Assembly (NCBI GenBank): GCA_020055645.1
Contig: CM034546.1
Coordinates: 124,269,875 to 124,333,874, forward strand
From: Tomocerus qinae
Taxonomy: Eukaryota > Arthropoda > Collembola > Entomobryomorpha > Tomoceridae
Direction of reading: 5' to 3'
Length of the DNA: 64,000 nucleotides
Below are positions 23,928 through 33,814 of the stretch, in pieces; position 1 is the first letter of the stretch, and every line of letters begins with the position of its first letter. A model generated the notes under the pieces. The model worked only from the letters and a program-made list of their open reading frames with translations, did not search any database and was not told the DNA's origin. The translations under genes and the position numbers were made by a program.

Positions 23928-24410
23928 TTTCACTATAAGAGAAAAGTAATAAAACTATAATTTCAGACATTTTAGCCATTCAATGACTTACTTATAAAAT
24001 ATTTAATTACAAGCATGAACTAATAAATAGAACATTTAAATCGATGTCATCTGGCATTCAGACATCCAGGTACCTTATAAAGTAGTGCTTAATATGAACC
24101 CGAAATGCCAAAGTAAGTTTTGATATAATGGCTGATGACCACCTTTAGTTGTTTCTGGAAGTAAAGGGTAAAAATATTCCGAAAAGTTAGATATTGACCG
24201 ACAACCAACTGAAATTTAGTCAAAAAAACATTTTCACCACTTTTCACCACTTGCTATTTAGTAGGGTAGCGTTTTGTAGATTGCTGGGAGACTATAATAT
24301 GAGAACTTAGAAACAAACAAGGTAAAAAATGATCAACCATTGACATTACAGTCATGGCTACTATGGCTTATAGGCCTTAGGCCTTGTTAGATCCTTAGTC
24401 AATGTCAAAT
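23928..24410 (-). other. 5' UTR intron and leader of array copy 1
   Basis: Contains the short 5'-UTR intron (23933-24073) and the conserved leader exon (about 24074-24160) shared with copies 2-4, ending TACTTTATAAG|gta. The rest is upstream sequence, also related to that of copies 2 and 3. Confidence 0.65.
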
Positions 24411-24678
24411 CCACAGTAGTTTGATCCCCATGGCTACTCCCCCACATACAGTAATGTAATACCCAAAATAACAAAAATTTTGCACCCAAGTTGGAGAAGC
24501 TCATGGCATTGGCAATTTGGGTGTAGATTCTGCAAATTGCTGTTGCTCTTGACTCCATGTGTTGGGCAGCCACCCAAGATCCCATTCAAAAAACGAAACT
24601 TGGGTGCAAAATTTTTGTTATTTTGGGTATTACATTACTGTATGTGGGGGAGTAGCCATGGGGATCAAGCTACTGTGG
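24411..24678. mobile_element. MITE with about 80-bp near-perfect inverted ends
   Basis: The left arm starting CCACAGTAGTTTGATCCCC is matched by the reverse complement of the right arm over about 80 bases; I see one mismatch. Direct 6-bp flanks TCAAAT (24405-24410 and 24679-24684) look like a target duplication. The central 100 bases are unique. Superfamily not assigned. Confidence 0.8.
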
Positions 24679-24755
24679 TCAAATCTACAAATGAGAAGCG
24701 ATTCCGCCTTTTAGTCGATAAGTAATTTCCTAAAGATCCTAAATTAACTTATATA

Positions 24756-24848
24756 CCACTGATTTCTAGTGGGTGGTATTTAGCATTGAATATTACCATC
24801 AAATCAAACGCCACTTGTAAGTGGTAATTTGTTTTTTGTACACCGATG
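24756..24848. repeat. Solo end of the hAT element family seen at 37123
   Basis: The reverse strand reads TGTACAAAAAACAAATTACC and continues with ACCACTT/ATACCACC words matching the first 90 bases of the 37123-37728 element. A similar fragment sits at the same place in the next array unit (26185-26280), so the insertion is older than the duplication of units 1 and 2. Confidence 0.6.
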
Positions 24849-25094
24849 AAACACCAGGTCGTATCGTATTCAATCTAACCCAACCCATATTAAATCAGTG
24901 TTATACTGAAATAGCTAAAATGACAATAAAAAAATAATGTACATTTGAAACAAAACAGTGACGGGAGATTTGTTTTTTGTAAGCAATAAAGTAATAATAT
25001 GCAAATTTATTAAAGAACAGACAATTTCATTTGCAATATTTAATTCCTTTTCAAAACGTTGGAATCTTAATTGGGCTTCAGCAGATTGTAGATA

Positions 25095-25430
25095 CTAGTA
25101 ACCGGGTGGCTGATTTTTTGTGTGACTCTTGTGGATGCCTGGTTGCATTCCTTGATATGGTTGCTGCTCTTGGTATGGTTGCTGCCCTTGTAATGGTGGC
25201 TGCCCTTGATATTGCGCGACCGGCTGTTGAGCGACGACAGCTACAAGTTGCGCCTGCTGAACATAATTGGGTTCACCGACAAAATTACATGCATAAATCA
25301 CCGCTGGAAGCCAGCAAACCAATCCCAACAACCAAGCAACACAACACTCGGTTTTAAAGCAGCCGCGTTTTGTTCCAACAAAACATGATGGACAAAAGAA
25401 GGCAAAGATGTGATCCCCACAACAGCACAT
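25095..25430 (-). CDS. Pmp3/UPF0057-like proteolipid, array copy 2
   Basis: 111 aa beginning MCCCGDHIFAFFCPSC; acceptor tttacag| gives an exon start at 25435. The leader exon ends at 25673 (TATAAG|gtaact). Core: GTKRGCFKTECC then CWLPAVIYACNFVGEP, the Pmp3 signature. The Cys clusters near both membrane segments could be acylated (inference). Tail of about 45 residues: Gln-rich with PLQGQQPYQEQQPYQGMQ, ending GIHKSHTKNQPPGY. Downstream and upstream flanks align with those of copies 1 and 3, showing segmental duplication rather than retrocopying. Confidence 0.78.
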   Translation of the reverse strand: MCCCGDHIFAFFCPSCFVGTKRGCFKTECCVAWLLGLVCWLPAVIYACNFVGEPNYVQQAQLVAVVAQQPVAQYQGQPPLQGQQPYQEQQPYQGMQPGIHKSHTKNQPPGY

Positions 25431-26334
25431 TTTCACTGTAAAAGAAAAGTAATATCTGTAAATGTAATGAACTATAATAATTTCAAACATTCCCTAATTA
25501 AATATTTAAAAACATTGAACATAAATCGAGGTTAGAGTTGGAGGTCGTCTGGCTTAAGACATTTTTTTAAAAATCCTGAATATTATATTTGAATTTTTTC
25601 AAGGATAAAAACTAAAGATATTCAAGGTTTAGAAATCGGTTTCCCAAAGATTATTTTATTGTAATTAGTTACCTTATAAAGTACTGCCTATAATCCGAAA
25701 TCTCAAAATAAGTTTGATGGTGGCTGATGGCCAACTTTAGTTGTTGCTGGATGTCAATTTCAAAAGTCCCCAGAGTTCGGTATTGACGAACAGCCCACTG
25801 AAATTAGTCAAAAAAACATTTTGACCAACTTTTCATCACTTTCTATTTAGTGGAGTGGTGGTTCGAGATTTATTCAGATTGCTGGAAGATATAAGATCAG
25901 GAATCTATTTTCCTTGGGAACAAAAGCGGTAAAATGATCAGATTATGTGATAGTCGTCTTACAACATGTTCATAAAAAGCCGTCAAGACTCAAGATTTCC
26001 AAGAATTAATTTTGGACGTCTTGAGGAGCCCTCAGCACTTACGACTAGATTTATAATACGGCCCTATTAGGATCAATATTGTTATGAAATTTATTAGTCA
26101 TTGTCCAAATTTAGCTAGCAATAAGAAGAGATTTTTCCTTTTTGGTATAATTAATTTTCAAAGAACCTAAATTAATTTGCCACTGATTTCTAGAGGGTGG
26201 TATATAACGTTGAATACTATCAAATCAAAAGCTACTTATTGCCTCTGGTAAATGGTAATTTGTATTTTGAATATTGATGAAACAGCAGTAGTCATTTTTA
26301 ATCTAACCCAACCCATATTAAAATCAATGTTATA
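25431..26334 (-). other. 5' UTR intron, leader and upstream region of array copy 2
   Basis: The 5'-UTR intron runs 25436-25672 and the conserved leader lies at about 25673-25755. The stretch 26185-26280 is a solo end of the 37123-type hAT family. The last 60 bases match the flank of copy 1 and mark the site into which the outer MITE later inserted. Confidence 0.6.
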
Positions 26335-26497
26335 TTAGAGTATTCATATAAGTTTGGACAATAAGATTGAAGAACAATAAAACCGATAAGAAAATATATA
26401 ATAGAGGAAATCGCGCTTCAGGTTCAGGGTTCAGAACAAAGGTGCTCACTGATGCGCGAACTCGTCCATTGTTCGTGCTCATTGAAGCGCGATTTCC
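26335..26497. mobile_element. Tc1/mariner-type hairpin MITE, left part
   Basis: The outer element starts TTAGAGTATTCATATAAG after TA (26333-26334). Its other end, 31999-32217, finishes with the reverse complement (one difference) followed by TA (32218-32219). TA duplication indicates Tc1/mariner-type movement. Bases 26348-26497 recur at 31999-32148: the target duplication made by the retrotransposon between them. Intact, the MITE would be about 232 bp. Confidence 0.85.
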
Positions 26498-26895
26498 CCC
26501 CCATTAACAAGGCGGGGGTTTCAAAGTTTAAGTAAAGCCCATTTTTTGCTCCCACTTCAACTAATTTTTAAACGAATTTAACCACCTCATTTACACTTTA
26601 AAGATCAAAGTTTTATGCAGAACAGTCTTAATCGCATTATTTAACTCATAAGAAATTGAAAATCGTTGATACACATTTTATTTTACAACTTTTAATTTAC
26701 ACTACACTCTATATACCGATCAGAGAGGATTTGCTGTCAGTCACTTTTGGCGGGCTCTATCTACATTAACAGATAAGAATACTTTCTTTATATGTACAGC
26801 CATCGAGGCAGTATACTATTTATATAAAATACTGTCGTGAAAGTCAAAGATACTGGCACCTGTCTACGTTCTATATCTAGAACTCCTGATTAACT

Positions 26896-27744
26896 ATGGC
26901 GGGGAGAGGCAGCCAACCGGTCCAACACTCACCTAAGGACAAAAATAAGAAAAAGAGAAAAACCGAGGATTCTTCAATTAGTGACATTACAGACGTAAAT
27001 AACTCATCAGATGACAAACTAGATGCTATACTAAACCAGATGACATCGATGAATGCTACTTTCACAGCTGACCTGGCATCCCTTAAACTGACCAACACAA
27101 GTATAACGTCAACCCTGGGGACCATAGTTGACGACGTAAAAGAGCTTACACTGCAAAATACGGATCTAAAAAATCAAGTGACATTACTACATAAAAAGGT
27201 CTACCAGTTAGAATGTGAAAACCAACGTCTCGACACAGAGCTCCGAAAAAAAAACCTAATTATTTATGGCATACCAGACACCGCAGATGAAAACGAGCTA
27301 GAAACTCGCCACAAAGTGCAAGATGTCTTAAAAAACAAATTAGGACTAAACCATATCAATTTAGATACGGCATACAGAATCTCCAAATTCGCCAACAATA
27401 AAAGCAGACCAATTCGCTTCAATGTAGTGCTCCACAGCGAAAGAAACCAAATTTTATTAAATCGAAGCATGCTAAAGTTACCCCCAGGGAGCCTAGAAGC
27501 TCCCATATTTATAAACGAGGACCTTCCTTTAAATGCTAGACTTGCGAAAAAACTTCTACGAGATAAGAAGAAAGAATCTTTGGCGTTAAATCTTGAAGCA
27601 AAAATGGACTACAGTAAAAACGAAATACTGGTAAACGGTGTTATCTGGAAAGTCGTCAATAGTTCACTGGTCCAACAACAAAATACAACCCAACCTTCTC
27701 GTAAAAATTTTTTATCCCAAGTCAACGGAAGTGCTACAGTTTGA
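26896..27744 (+). CDS. Non-LTR retrotransposon ORF1 protein
   Basis: 282 aa, ATG at 26896, stop TGA 27742-27744. Basic N-terminus (KDKNKKKRKTED), then a heptad-rich segment about residues 55-120 consistent with a coiled coil (LGTIVDDVKELTLQNTDLKN). A conserved core follows with KKNLIIYGIPD and later RPIRFNVVL, the form of L1-like ORF1 RNA-binding domains with an RRM-like fold. No CCHC knuckle. Binds element RNA and forms multimers in known relatives. Intact in this copy. ORF2 begins overlapping the stop. Confidence 0.85.
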   Translation: MAGRGSQPVQHSPKDKNKKKRKTEDSSISDITDVNNSSDDKLDAILNQMTSMNATFTADLASLKLTNTSITSTLGTIVDDVKELTLQNTDLKNQVTLLHKKVYQLECENQRLDTELRKKNLIIYGIPDTADENELETRHKVQDVLKNKLGLNHINLDTAYRISKFANNKSRPIRFNVVLHSERNQILLNRSMLKLPPGSLEAPIFINEDLPLNARLAKKLLRDKKKESLALNLEAKMDYSKNEILVNGVIWKVVNSSLVQQQNTTQPSRKNFLSQVNGSATV

Positions 27745-28670
27745 AAACCGCTCAAATTAATATTCAATCAATCCGCAAAAAATTCTATCTATTCGAAAAT
27801 TACTTAACTGACTATGACCTGGACATATGCTACTTAACGGAGACATTCTGGAAGGAAGGTACCAAAACACCACTCTGCTCAGGCTACAACGTATTAAGAT
27901 TTGATCGACAGTACAAAGGGCACGGTGGTATGGCTCTTTTTATCCGTAATCATTTAAAAATCAAAGATTATATATTCCACAGTGAAAATTTAACTAAAAA
28001 TAATAATTTAGAATATACGGCCTATACAGTACAAAATAAATTCAATAAATCCTTTATAATTGTTTGTATATATAGAAGTCCTGACTATAAACCCTCGCAA
28101 ATAGATCTTGACATTGAATCTGTAAATACTATTTTTGCTGAACTAAAAAACGGTAACAAAAAATTTTTCGTCTATGGAGATTTTAATCTTAGAACTCCAG
28201 CCTCCTACGCTAAACTAGAAAATGTATTATTAAGCAATTCCTTGACACAAATGGTAAATGAACCGACCAGAGGTAAATACAGATTAGACTTATTTATTAC
28301 AAACGATATTCGTACTGTAAACAAACTAACTGTTGTGCAACCCCATTTATCTGATCATAAATCTGTACATGTTGACTTAAATTTTGAAAAACCTGCTTAC
28401 CCTAGGAAAAAGATTTTCTATCGTAACTATAGTTGTATTGAAAATCCTAAACTTCTAAAAGAAATTGATGATATGTGTATTTCTGCTAGTGACTCACTCG
28501 ATGATAATTTATTATGTTTTAGTACAAATATTATTAAATTACTTGACAAATATGCACCCATTAAAAGTAAAGTTATTACATGTAGACCCGTAAAAAAGGT
28601 ACTCACGCATGAAGCTTTAAAACTCAAAAAGACAAAGCTTATAAAAAATTCAAAAGATTCCCCACAATAA
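27741..28670 (+). pseudogene. Non-LTR ORF2, endonuclease part
   Basis: The frame opens at or before TTG 27741, overlapping the ORF1 stop. No ATG is seen at the junction, so reinitiation or a lost ATG must be assumed. AP-endonuclease motifs are intact: NIQSIRKKF, YLTETFWK, GGMALFIR, IYRSPDYKPS, YGDFNLRTP and the catalytic SDH in HLSDHKSVH. The frame ends early at TAA 28668-28670. The adjacent frame carries the expected continuation (KFKRFPTITNKYLV), so a one-base indel, probably in the A-run near 28647-28652, breaks ORF2. Confidence 0.82.
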
Positions 28671-30283
28671 CTAATAAATATTTAGTAAAGAAATTTAATA
28701 CTGATTTAAAACACATGATACACAGAGATACTAAAAACCAGATTAATGTTGAAATTATAAAAAACGGAGTATTCAATACATTAAATAGATTCTTACCTCT
28801 TAAGGGTAAAAACACCGAAAGTACTATTGAAATAGATCCCACTGTTATAAATGACTTCTTTGTATCAATTTGTAAAGCGCCGGAAAATGTAAATTATAAT
28901 TTAGAGCGCCCATCTGACTTATCGATTGTAAACGACAGTTTTAAAATAAGTTATATTACTTGTTCTAACATTGAATCTGCATGGAAAAGCATCAAAAAAA
29001 AGCAATCATGTACATTAGACTCTCTAAATTTATCACCTATTGTTATGAACACTTTTCTAAAATCCTCAAACTTTGTTGACCACTTATGTAATCTTTTTAA
29101 CGAAAGTATTTCACAAAATGTAGTACCAAAGTGCTTAAAAACATCCAGAGTTATACCTATTCCTAAAATTAAATCGCCGACTGATCCTACACACTTAAGA
29201 CCCATCACAATTCAATGTGTTTTACTTAAACTGAAAGAAAAATGTATACACCCCCAACTCACTACCTACATAAACAAACACAACATATTGTCACCTCGGC
29301 AGTTCGGGTTCAGACCTAAACACTCGACAACATATGCTATGATAGCTTTAACTGATATGCTATATGATAATGTAAGTAAGGGTAACATCAATATTTTATT
29401 AACAATGGACATAGCTAAAGGGTTCGACAAAGTAGCCTCTGAAATATTGCTGCAAAAGCTCAAATGGTACAATATTGATTCTACTTGGTTCCAATCGTAT
29501 TTAGAAGGTCGCTCACAGTATGTTCAATGTCATAATACATGTTCTGATACTAAAAACATATATACTTTAGTCCCACAGGGAAGTATACTAGGACCTTTTT
29601 TATTCTTAATTATGATAAACGATTTACCATTGCATGTAAAAAACTCTATTACTTTTCTTTTTGCAGATGACAATTGTATAGCCATCTCGGGTCCACCAGA
29701 AAATGTTTTTATGTTACTTGACCTACTTAAGAAAGATATTGAGTCTATTCAGAATTGGATGAGTGAAAATAAGATGTCACTTAATGAAAATAAGACTGAA
29801 CTGATTGTAATTGCCAAAGAATCTGTACTAGCCAAGTTACCAGAAATTAGTTTAAGAATAGGAGACACAGTAGTGAAACCGGTAAACAAAATAAAAATAT
29901 TAGGTTTAATCCTAGATAAACACTTGACATGGAATGACGATATAAATGGTCGAGTTCTGAAATGTAATAATATACTTATGTCGATTTACCCCATCCAACA
30001 TATGTTATCGTTGGAAAATAGAAAAACAGTTATAAACGCTTATTTATTACCTATTATCAGATACATGTGTATAATATGGGGTACAGCTACTAAAAATAGA
30101 TTAGGAAAAGTAGAAAATATAATTCGCCGAGCAGGTAGATACGTATTAGGATTAAGGAAGTATGATAGTGTAAAATTAGAAATAACTACGTCGCTAAAAT
30201 GGTTCCTACCATCATTTTTATATATATACGAACTCTCTAAATTAGTTTATCTAATTTTAACAAAAACCTACAGCAAGCCGTAA
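28671..30283 (+). pseudogene. Non-LTR ORF2, reverse transcriptase part
   Basis: Continuation of ORF2 in the next frame. RT motifs are visible: HLRPITIQC, RQFGFRPKHST, MDIAKGFDKV (the usual DxxKAFD with Ala changed to Gly), LVPQGSILGPFLFLIMINDLP, and the catalytic pair in FLFADDNCIAI. The thumb region includes KILGLILDKHLTW. The frame ends TKTYSKP at a stop created by the nested insertion at about 30284. The true C-terminus reappears at 31528-31845. Confidence 0.85.
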
Positions 30284-30477
30284 CAGAAGCTCGCCTGATT
30301 AAAGGTTAATGTGTACACATTTTGGTAGACGAAAAGTACTCGCACGTAGCACAAAACCGAACATACCGATTTTGACAAAACTTTCAGAATTGGGTCTTTA
30401 TATATGTAGCTATGACATATTAAAAATTCAGATATTGATATTATAAGGAAACGAAGCTATATTATTTGAAAAATCAA

Positions 30478-31008
30478 CAAAAAATCAAAATTGATTAATA
30501 TTGACTGAAAATCAACAGCAAATCAAAATTGATTAATATTGACTAAGAAAATCAACAGCAAAGCAAAATTGATTAATGTTTACTATGAAACTCAACAGAA
30601 AATCGAAATTGATTAATATTGACTATGAAAATCAACAGAAAATCAAAATTGATTAATATTGACTATGAAAATTAACAGCAAATCAAAATTGATTAATATT
30701 GACTATGAAAATCAACAGCTAATCAAAATTGATTAATGTTTACTATGAAAATCAACAGAAAATCGAAATTGATTAATGTTGACTATGAAAATCAACAGAA
30801 AATCAAAATTGATTAATATTGACTATGAAAATCAACAGACAATAAAAATTGATTAATGTTGATCATGAAAATCAACCGAAAATCGAAATTGATAAATGTT
30901 GACTATGAAAATCAACAGAAAATCAAAATTGAATAATGTTGACTATGAAAATCAACAGAAAATCAAAATTGATTAATGTTGACTATGAAAATCAACAAAT
31001 ATTTAATC
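30478..31008. repeat. 40-bp minisatellite, about 13 copies
   Basis: Unit approximately AAAATTGATTAATATTGACT followed by ATGAAAATCAACAGAAAATC. Copies differ by a few substitutions (for example AATATT/AATGTT). The array decays at both ends. Confidence 0.9.
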
Positions 31009-31443
31009 TTGGTTGATTATGAGTATTAAAATCTACAGAATATTAAAATCGGTTAATAATGATTATTTTAATTTAAAGGAAATCAAAAAATGGAAATTTG
31101 ACTATAAAATTGAATAAAAATCCAAAATAGACTTTTTTCATCGTCTAATAGTTATTTTCCGGTTTAATTTGCTTTATTATAAAATCTCAAATTTGGTAGA
31201 AGCGGATTGAAATATTTTATACTATCACGCTAACAATTTATAGGAAACGCCATTCAACTTTTTAATGTCCATTTAATGCCAAATTTTCACTTTGACTATC
31301 AAAATGAAGACAAAGTTAGCGCGCGTTATCTCAGTAACCAATGGACCGATTTACCCCCAATTCAATAGGGATCGTCAGTGGTCCAAAGGCATTGTTTTTG
31401 CCAAGTTTGATCAATATCCGTCATTGCTTTCGAAAGTTATCGT

Positions 31444-31494
31444 GGGGACGGACGGACGTACGGACGGACGGACGGACGTACGGACAGACTGTGT
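31444..31494. repeat. GGAC/GTAC microsatellite
   Basis: Tract of GGACGGACGTACGGAC-type tetranucleotides inside the nested element, close to its right end. Confidence 0.85.
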
Positions 31495-31527
31495 GGTTCT
31501 ATAAGCTGCCTTATTCAGGCGAGCTAA

Positions 31528-31845
31528 AACTGTCCAAACTACTTTTACGATTATATTGATCCAAGTGATTATTGCACCCGGGTCACCAGATATGCAACTA
31601 AAAGTTACATTGTATTAGATGGTACCATAAATAATTTCAGAAAAAGATCGTTTTCAGTTCAATCACGAATGGAATGGTGTACTGTACCAGAAAATATTAA
31701 AAATTGTACTTCTATAAGCAATTTCTGTACTAAACAAAAAACTTCTATCTTAATTATGCAGAAAAATGAATGTTCTCATCAGGATGTTGAAAACACATGC
31801 GACTACTCTTGTATCTTTTCCGTAGCTAGTAATATAAGTAACTAA
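31528..31845 (+). pseudogene. Displaced C-terminus of non-LTR ORF2
   Basis: Open for 105 codons to TAA 31843-31845: NYFYDYIDPSDYCTRVTRYA, then SYIVLDG, RKRSFSVQSRMEW and VPENIKNCTSISNF. This is the usual tail of Jockey/CR1-type reverse transcriptases (TRxxxxxxxLxxP...WNxLPxxIK). It lies 1.25 kb past where the RT frame ends, cut off by the nested element. Followed by the 3' UTR and the ATAAT tail. Confidence 0.75.
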
Positions 31846-31998
31846 ACTAAATTGTAAAAATTACTCGCTTATGAAAATTGTATTCCAAAAGTTTTTGTAC
31901 TCTTTTATAAACTGATCGTTTTAATCAAACAATAAAGTGGAATTGGCAGTCCAAACACCTCCACAAAGAGGCAACTGTCAATTACCATAATAATAATA

Positions 31999-32217
31999 AT
32001 AAGTTTGGACAATAAGATTGAAGAACAATAAAACCGATAAGAAAATATATAATAGAGGAAATCGCGCTTCAGGTTCAGGGTTCAGAACAAAGGTGCTCAC
32101 TGATGCGCGAACTCGTCCATTGTTCGTGCTCACTGAAGCGCGATTTCCTCTATTATATTTTCTTATCGGTTTTATTGTTCTTCAATCTTATTGTCCAAAC
32201 TTATATGAATACTTTAA
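31999..32217. mobile_element. Tc1/mariner-type hairpin MITE, right part and repeated target
   Basis: Contains the second copy of the 150-bp target (31999-32148) and the MITE's right arm, so this stretch alone is an almost complete palindrome: about 70-base arms around a loop starting GGTTCAGGGTTCAG. Ends TTAA then TA (32218-32219). The flank continues with array unit sequence that is uninterrupted next to copy 1 (gttatactgaaatagct). Confidence 0.85.
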
Positions 32218-32484
32218 TACATAATTGAAATAGCTTAAATGCCAATAAAAAATAATGCACGTTTAAAACGAAACATTGATGGGAGATTTATTGTTCATTG
32301 TAAACAATAAAGTAGATAATATGTAAATTTATTATTAAGAAATGACAATTTTATCACAATATTTATTATTCCTTTTCCAAAAGATTGAATTTTGATTGGT
32401 GGATCACAGCAGATTACAGAAACTAGTAAGTAAACGGGTGGTGGATTGCGTCAATTTTACTGATTTTTTGTGACTTGTCACGTG

Positions 32485-32880
32485 TCACTTGTGGATGCCT
32501 GGTTGCTGCCCTTGATATGGTGGTTGACCTTGATATGGTGGTTGACCTTGATATGGTGGTTGACCTGGATAAGGTCCCTGCCCTTGATATGGTGGTTGAC
32601 CTTGATATGGTGGTTGCCCTTGATATGGTGGTTGACCTTCATATTGTTGCTCCCCTTGATATTGCATGGGCTGCTGACTGATGACAGCTACAGGCGCATT
32701 CAGCGGCTCCCCATAATCAGGTTGTCCAACATACTGACATGCATAGATCACCGCTGGAAGCCAGCAAACGAATTTCAGCAAAAACGCTATACAGCACTCG
32801 TTTTTAAAGCAGCCGCGTTTTGAGCCAACAAAACAACATGGACAACAGAAGGCATAGATGTGATCCCCACAACAGCACAT
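32485..32880 (-). CDS. Pmp3/UPF0057-like proteolipid, array copy 3
   Basis: 131 aa, MCCCGDHIYAFCCPCCFVGS..., core CWLPAVIYACQYVGQPDYG. The leader exon ends at 33041 (TATAAG|gtacct) and the coding exon follows acceptor tttacag|. The tail is the longest of the Gln type: about nine PPYQGQ hexapeptides (18-bp DNA repeats at 32504-32650). It ends at GIHK because an extra TGACACGTGACA, a 12-base palindrome relative to copy 2, adds an in-frame stop. The SHTKNQ ending of copies 1 and 2 survives as untranslated sequence after it. Confidence 0.78.
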   Translation of the reverse strand: MCCCGDHIYAFCCPCCFVGSKRGCFKNECCIAFLLKFVCWLPAVIYACQYVGQPDYGEPLNAPVAVISQQPMQYQGEQQYEGQPPYQGQPPYQGQPPYQGQGPYPGQPPYQGQPPYQGQPPYQGQQPGIHK

Positions 32881-33814
32881 TTTCACTGTAAAAGAAAAGT
32901 AAAAGAATTTCAGACATTTTAGTGACTTACATAAAATATTTATTACAAGTGTGGTTAAAATATTTATGAACATAGACCGAGGTTTAGAAATTGGTCACCG
33001 AAAAAAAAAAGAAGTAGATTATTTTATTGCAATTAGGTACCTTATAAAGTACTGCCCAATTGTAGCCCGAAATTCCAAAATAAGTTTTGATATAGTGGCT
33101 GATGGCCAGCTTTAGTTTTTGAGGGTGAACGTCAACGTCAAATTCTGTAGACTGCGAATTGCTCAACACTGTCAACTAAATGTGGTCAAAAATATTTTTT
33201 ACCACTTTCTACGGTCAACGGGTTGTAGGCTGTAGGTGTAGTGTTTAGTTTGACTGACTGATGGAAGATTACGAGGAAATCAATTTTAGCAACAAACAAG
33301 GTAAGATGATCAGCCATTGACATTTATAGTCATGGCTACACGACTTAGGATTTAGTCAATCTCTGTCATCTGTCAATAGTAGTTTAGTAGTCTACCAATG
33401 CGCAATGAGACGCTGTTTTGCCTTCAATTTGTTGGCGTTGGAATTTTATCTTTTCTTCTTCGCCTTTCTTTGATACTGAAACAGTATGCAATCAGAAATA
33501 GATTTTGCAGTCGAGAGCGGATGAGCAAAAGCTTTTTGAAAGTGTAATAGACGATTTATGATTTAGCACACTACTTAGTAGACTGAAAGCAAATGCAACA
33601 TTTTTGAAGACAAAAGGGACGGATAAGTTCTTCGAGAATATTCATGGGAAATGTTTACAACAGCGGATTACGATGGTATTTAGTATACCAATACCGATGC
33701 GATGAAACATCAAACGCAACCCCTGTTAAATAAAACAGTATGTTATACTGAAATAGCTAAAATGACAATATACTAAATGCATGTTAAAAAAACGAAACAT
33801 TGACAGGAGATGTA
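32881..33814 (-). other. 5' UTR intron, leader and upstream of array copy 3
   Basis: Intron 32886-33040 and conserved leader about 33041-33130. At 33515-33690 the plus strand reads coding-like (SRADEQKLFESVIDDL, stop, FSTLLSRLKAN...), possibly a decayed gene or transposon fragment. The right end belongs to the 3' flank of unit 4. Confidence 0.5.

Larger units (their letters stand above)
30284..31535. mobile_element. Nested element interrupting ORF2, with internal minisatellite
   Basis: About 1.25 kb. Inverted ends AGCTCGCCTGATTAA (30289 region) and TTATTCAGGCGAGCT (31511-31525) differ at one position over the core. The sequence separates the RT from its C-terminus, which proves insertion. 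The interior holds a 40-bp minisatellite and a (GGAC)n tract followed by tgtggttctataagctgcc. No transposase frame is seen; non-autonomous. Target duplication not resolved. Confidence 0.65.
26498..31998 (+). mobile_element. Non-LTR retrotransposon with 150-bp target duplication
   Basis: About 5.5 kb on the plus strand. The 5' end is a run of C then attaacaaggcggggg. There is a 5' UTR of about 400 bases, ORF1 (26896-27744), ORF2 encoding endonuclease plus reverse transcriptase (27741 onward), and a 3' tail of ATAATAATAATAAT typical of Jockey/CR1-like elements. The flanking 150-bp direct repeats (26348-26497 and 31999-32148, one mismatch noted) are an unusually long target duplication. ORF2 is disrupted by a frameshift near 28650 and by a nested element (30284-31535), so this copy is dead. 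Confidence 0.88.

Noticed and set aside
24361-24725. Overlapping small proteins on both strands
   Set aside because: They are translations of the inverted arms of the MITE at 24411-24678.
31292-31559. Arg/Gly/Thr repeat proteins
   Set aside because: Translations of the GGAC microsatellite inside the nested element.
31999-32217. Independent second MITE insertion
   Set aside because: Its first 150 bases duplicate 26348-26497 and the outer ends and TA flanks pair across the retrotransposon, so a single MITE was interrupted.
33515-33690. Coding-like stretch with one in-frame stop
   Set aside because: Too short and without recognisable motifs. Kept only as a note in the flank of proteolipid copy 3.
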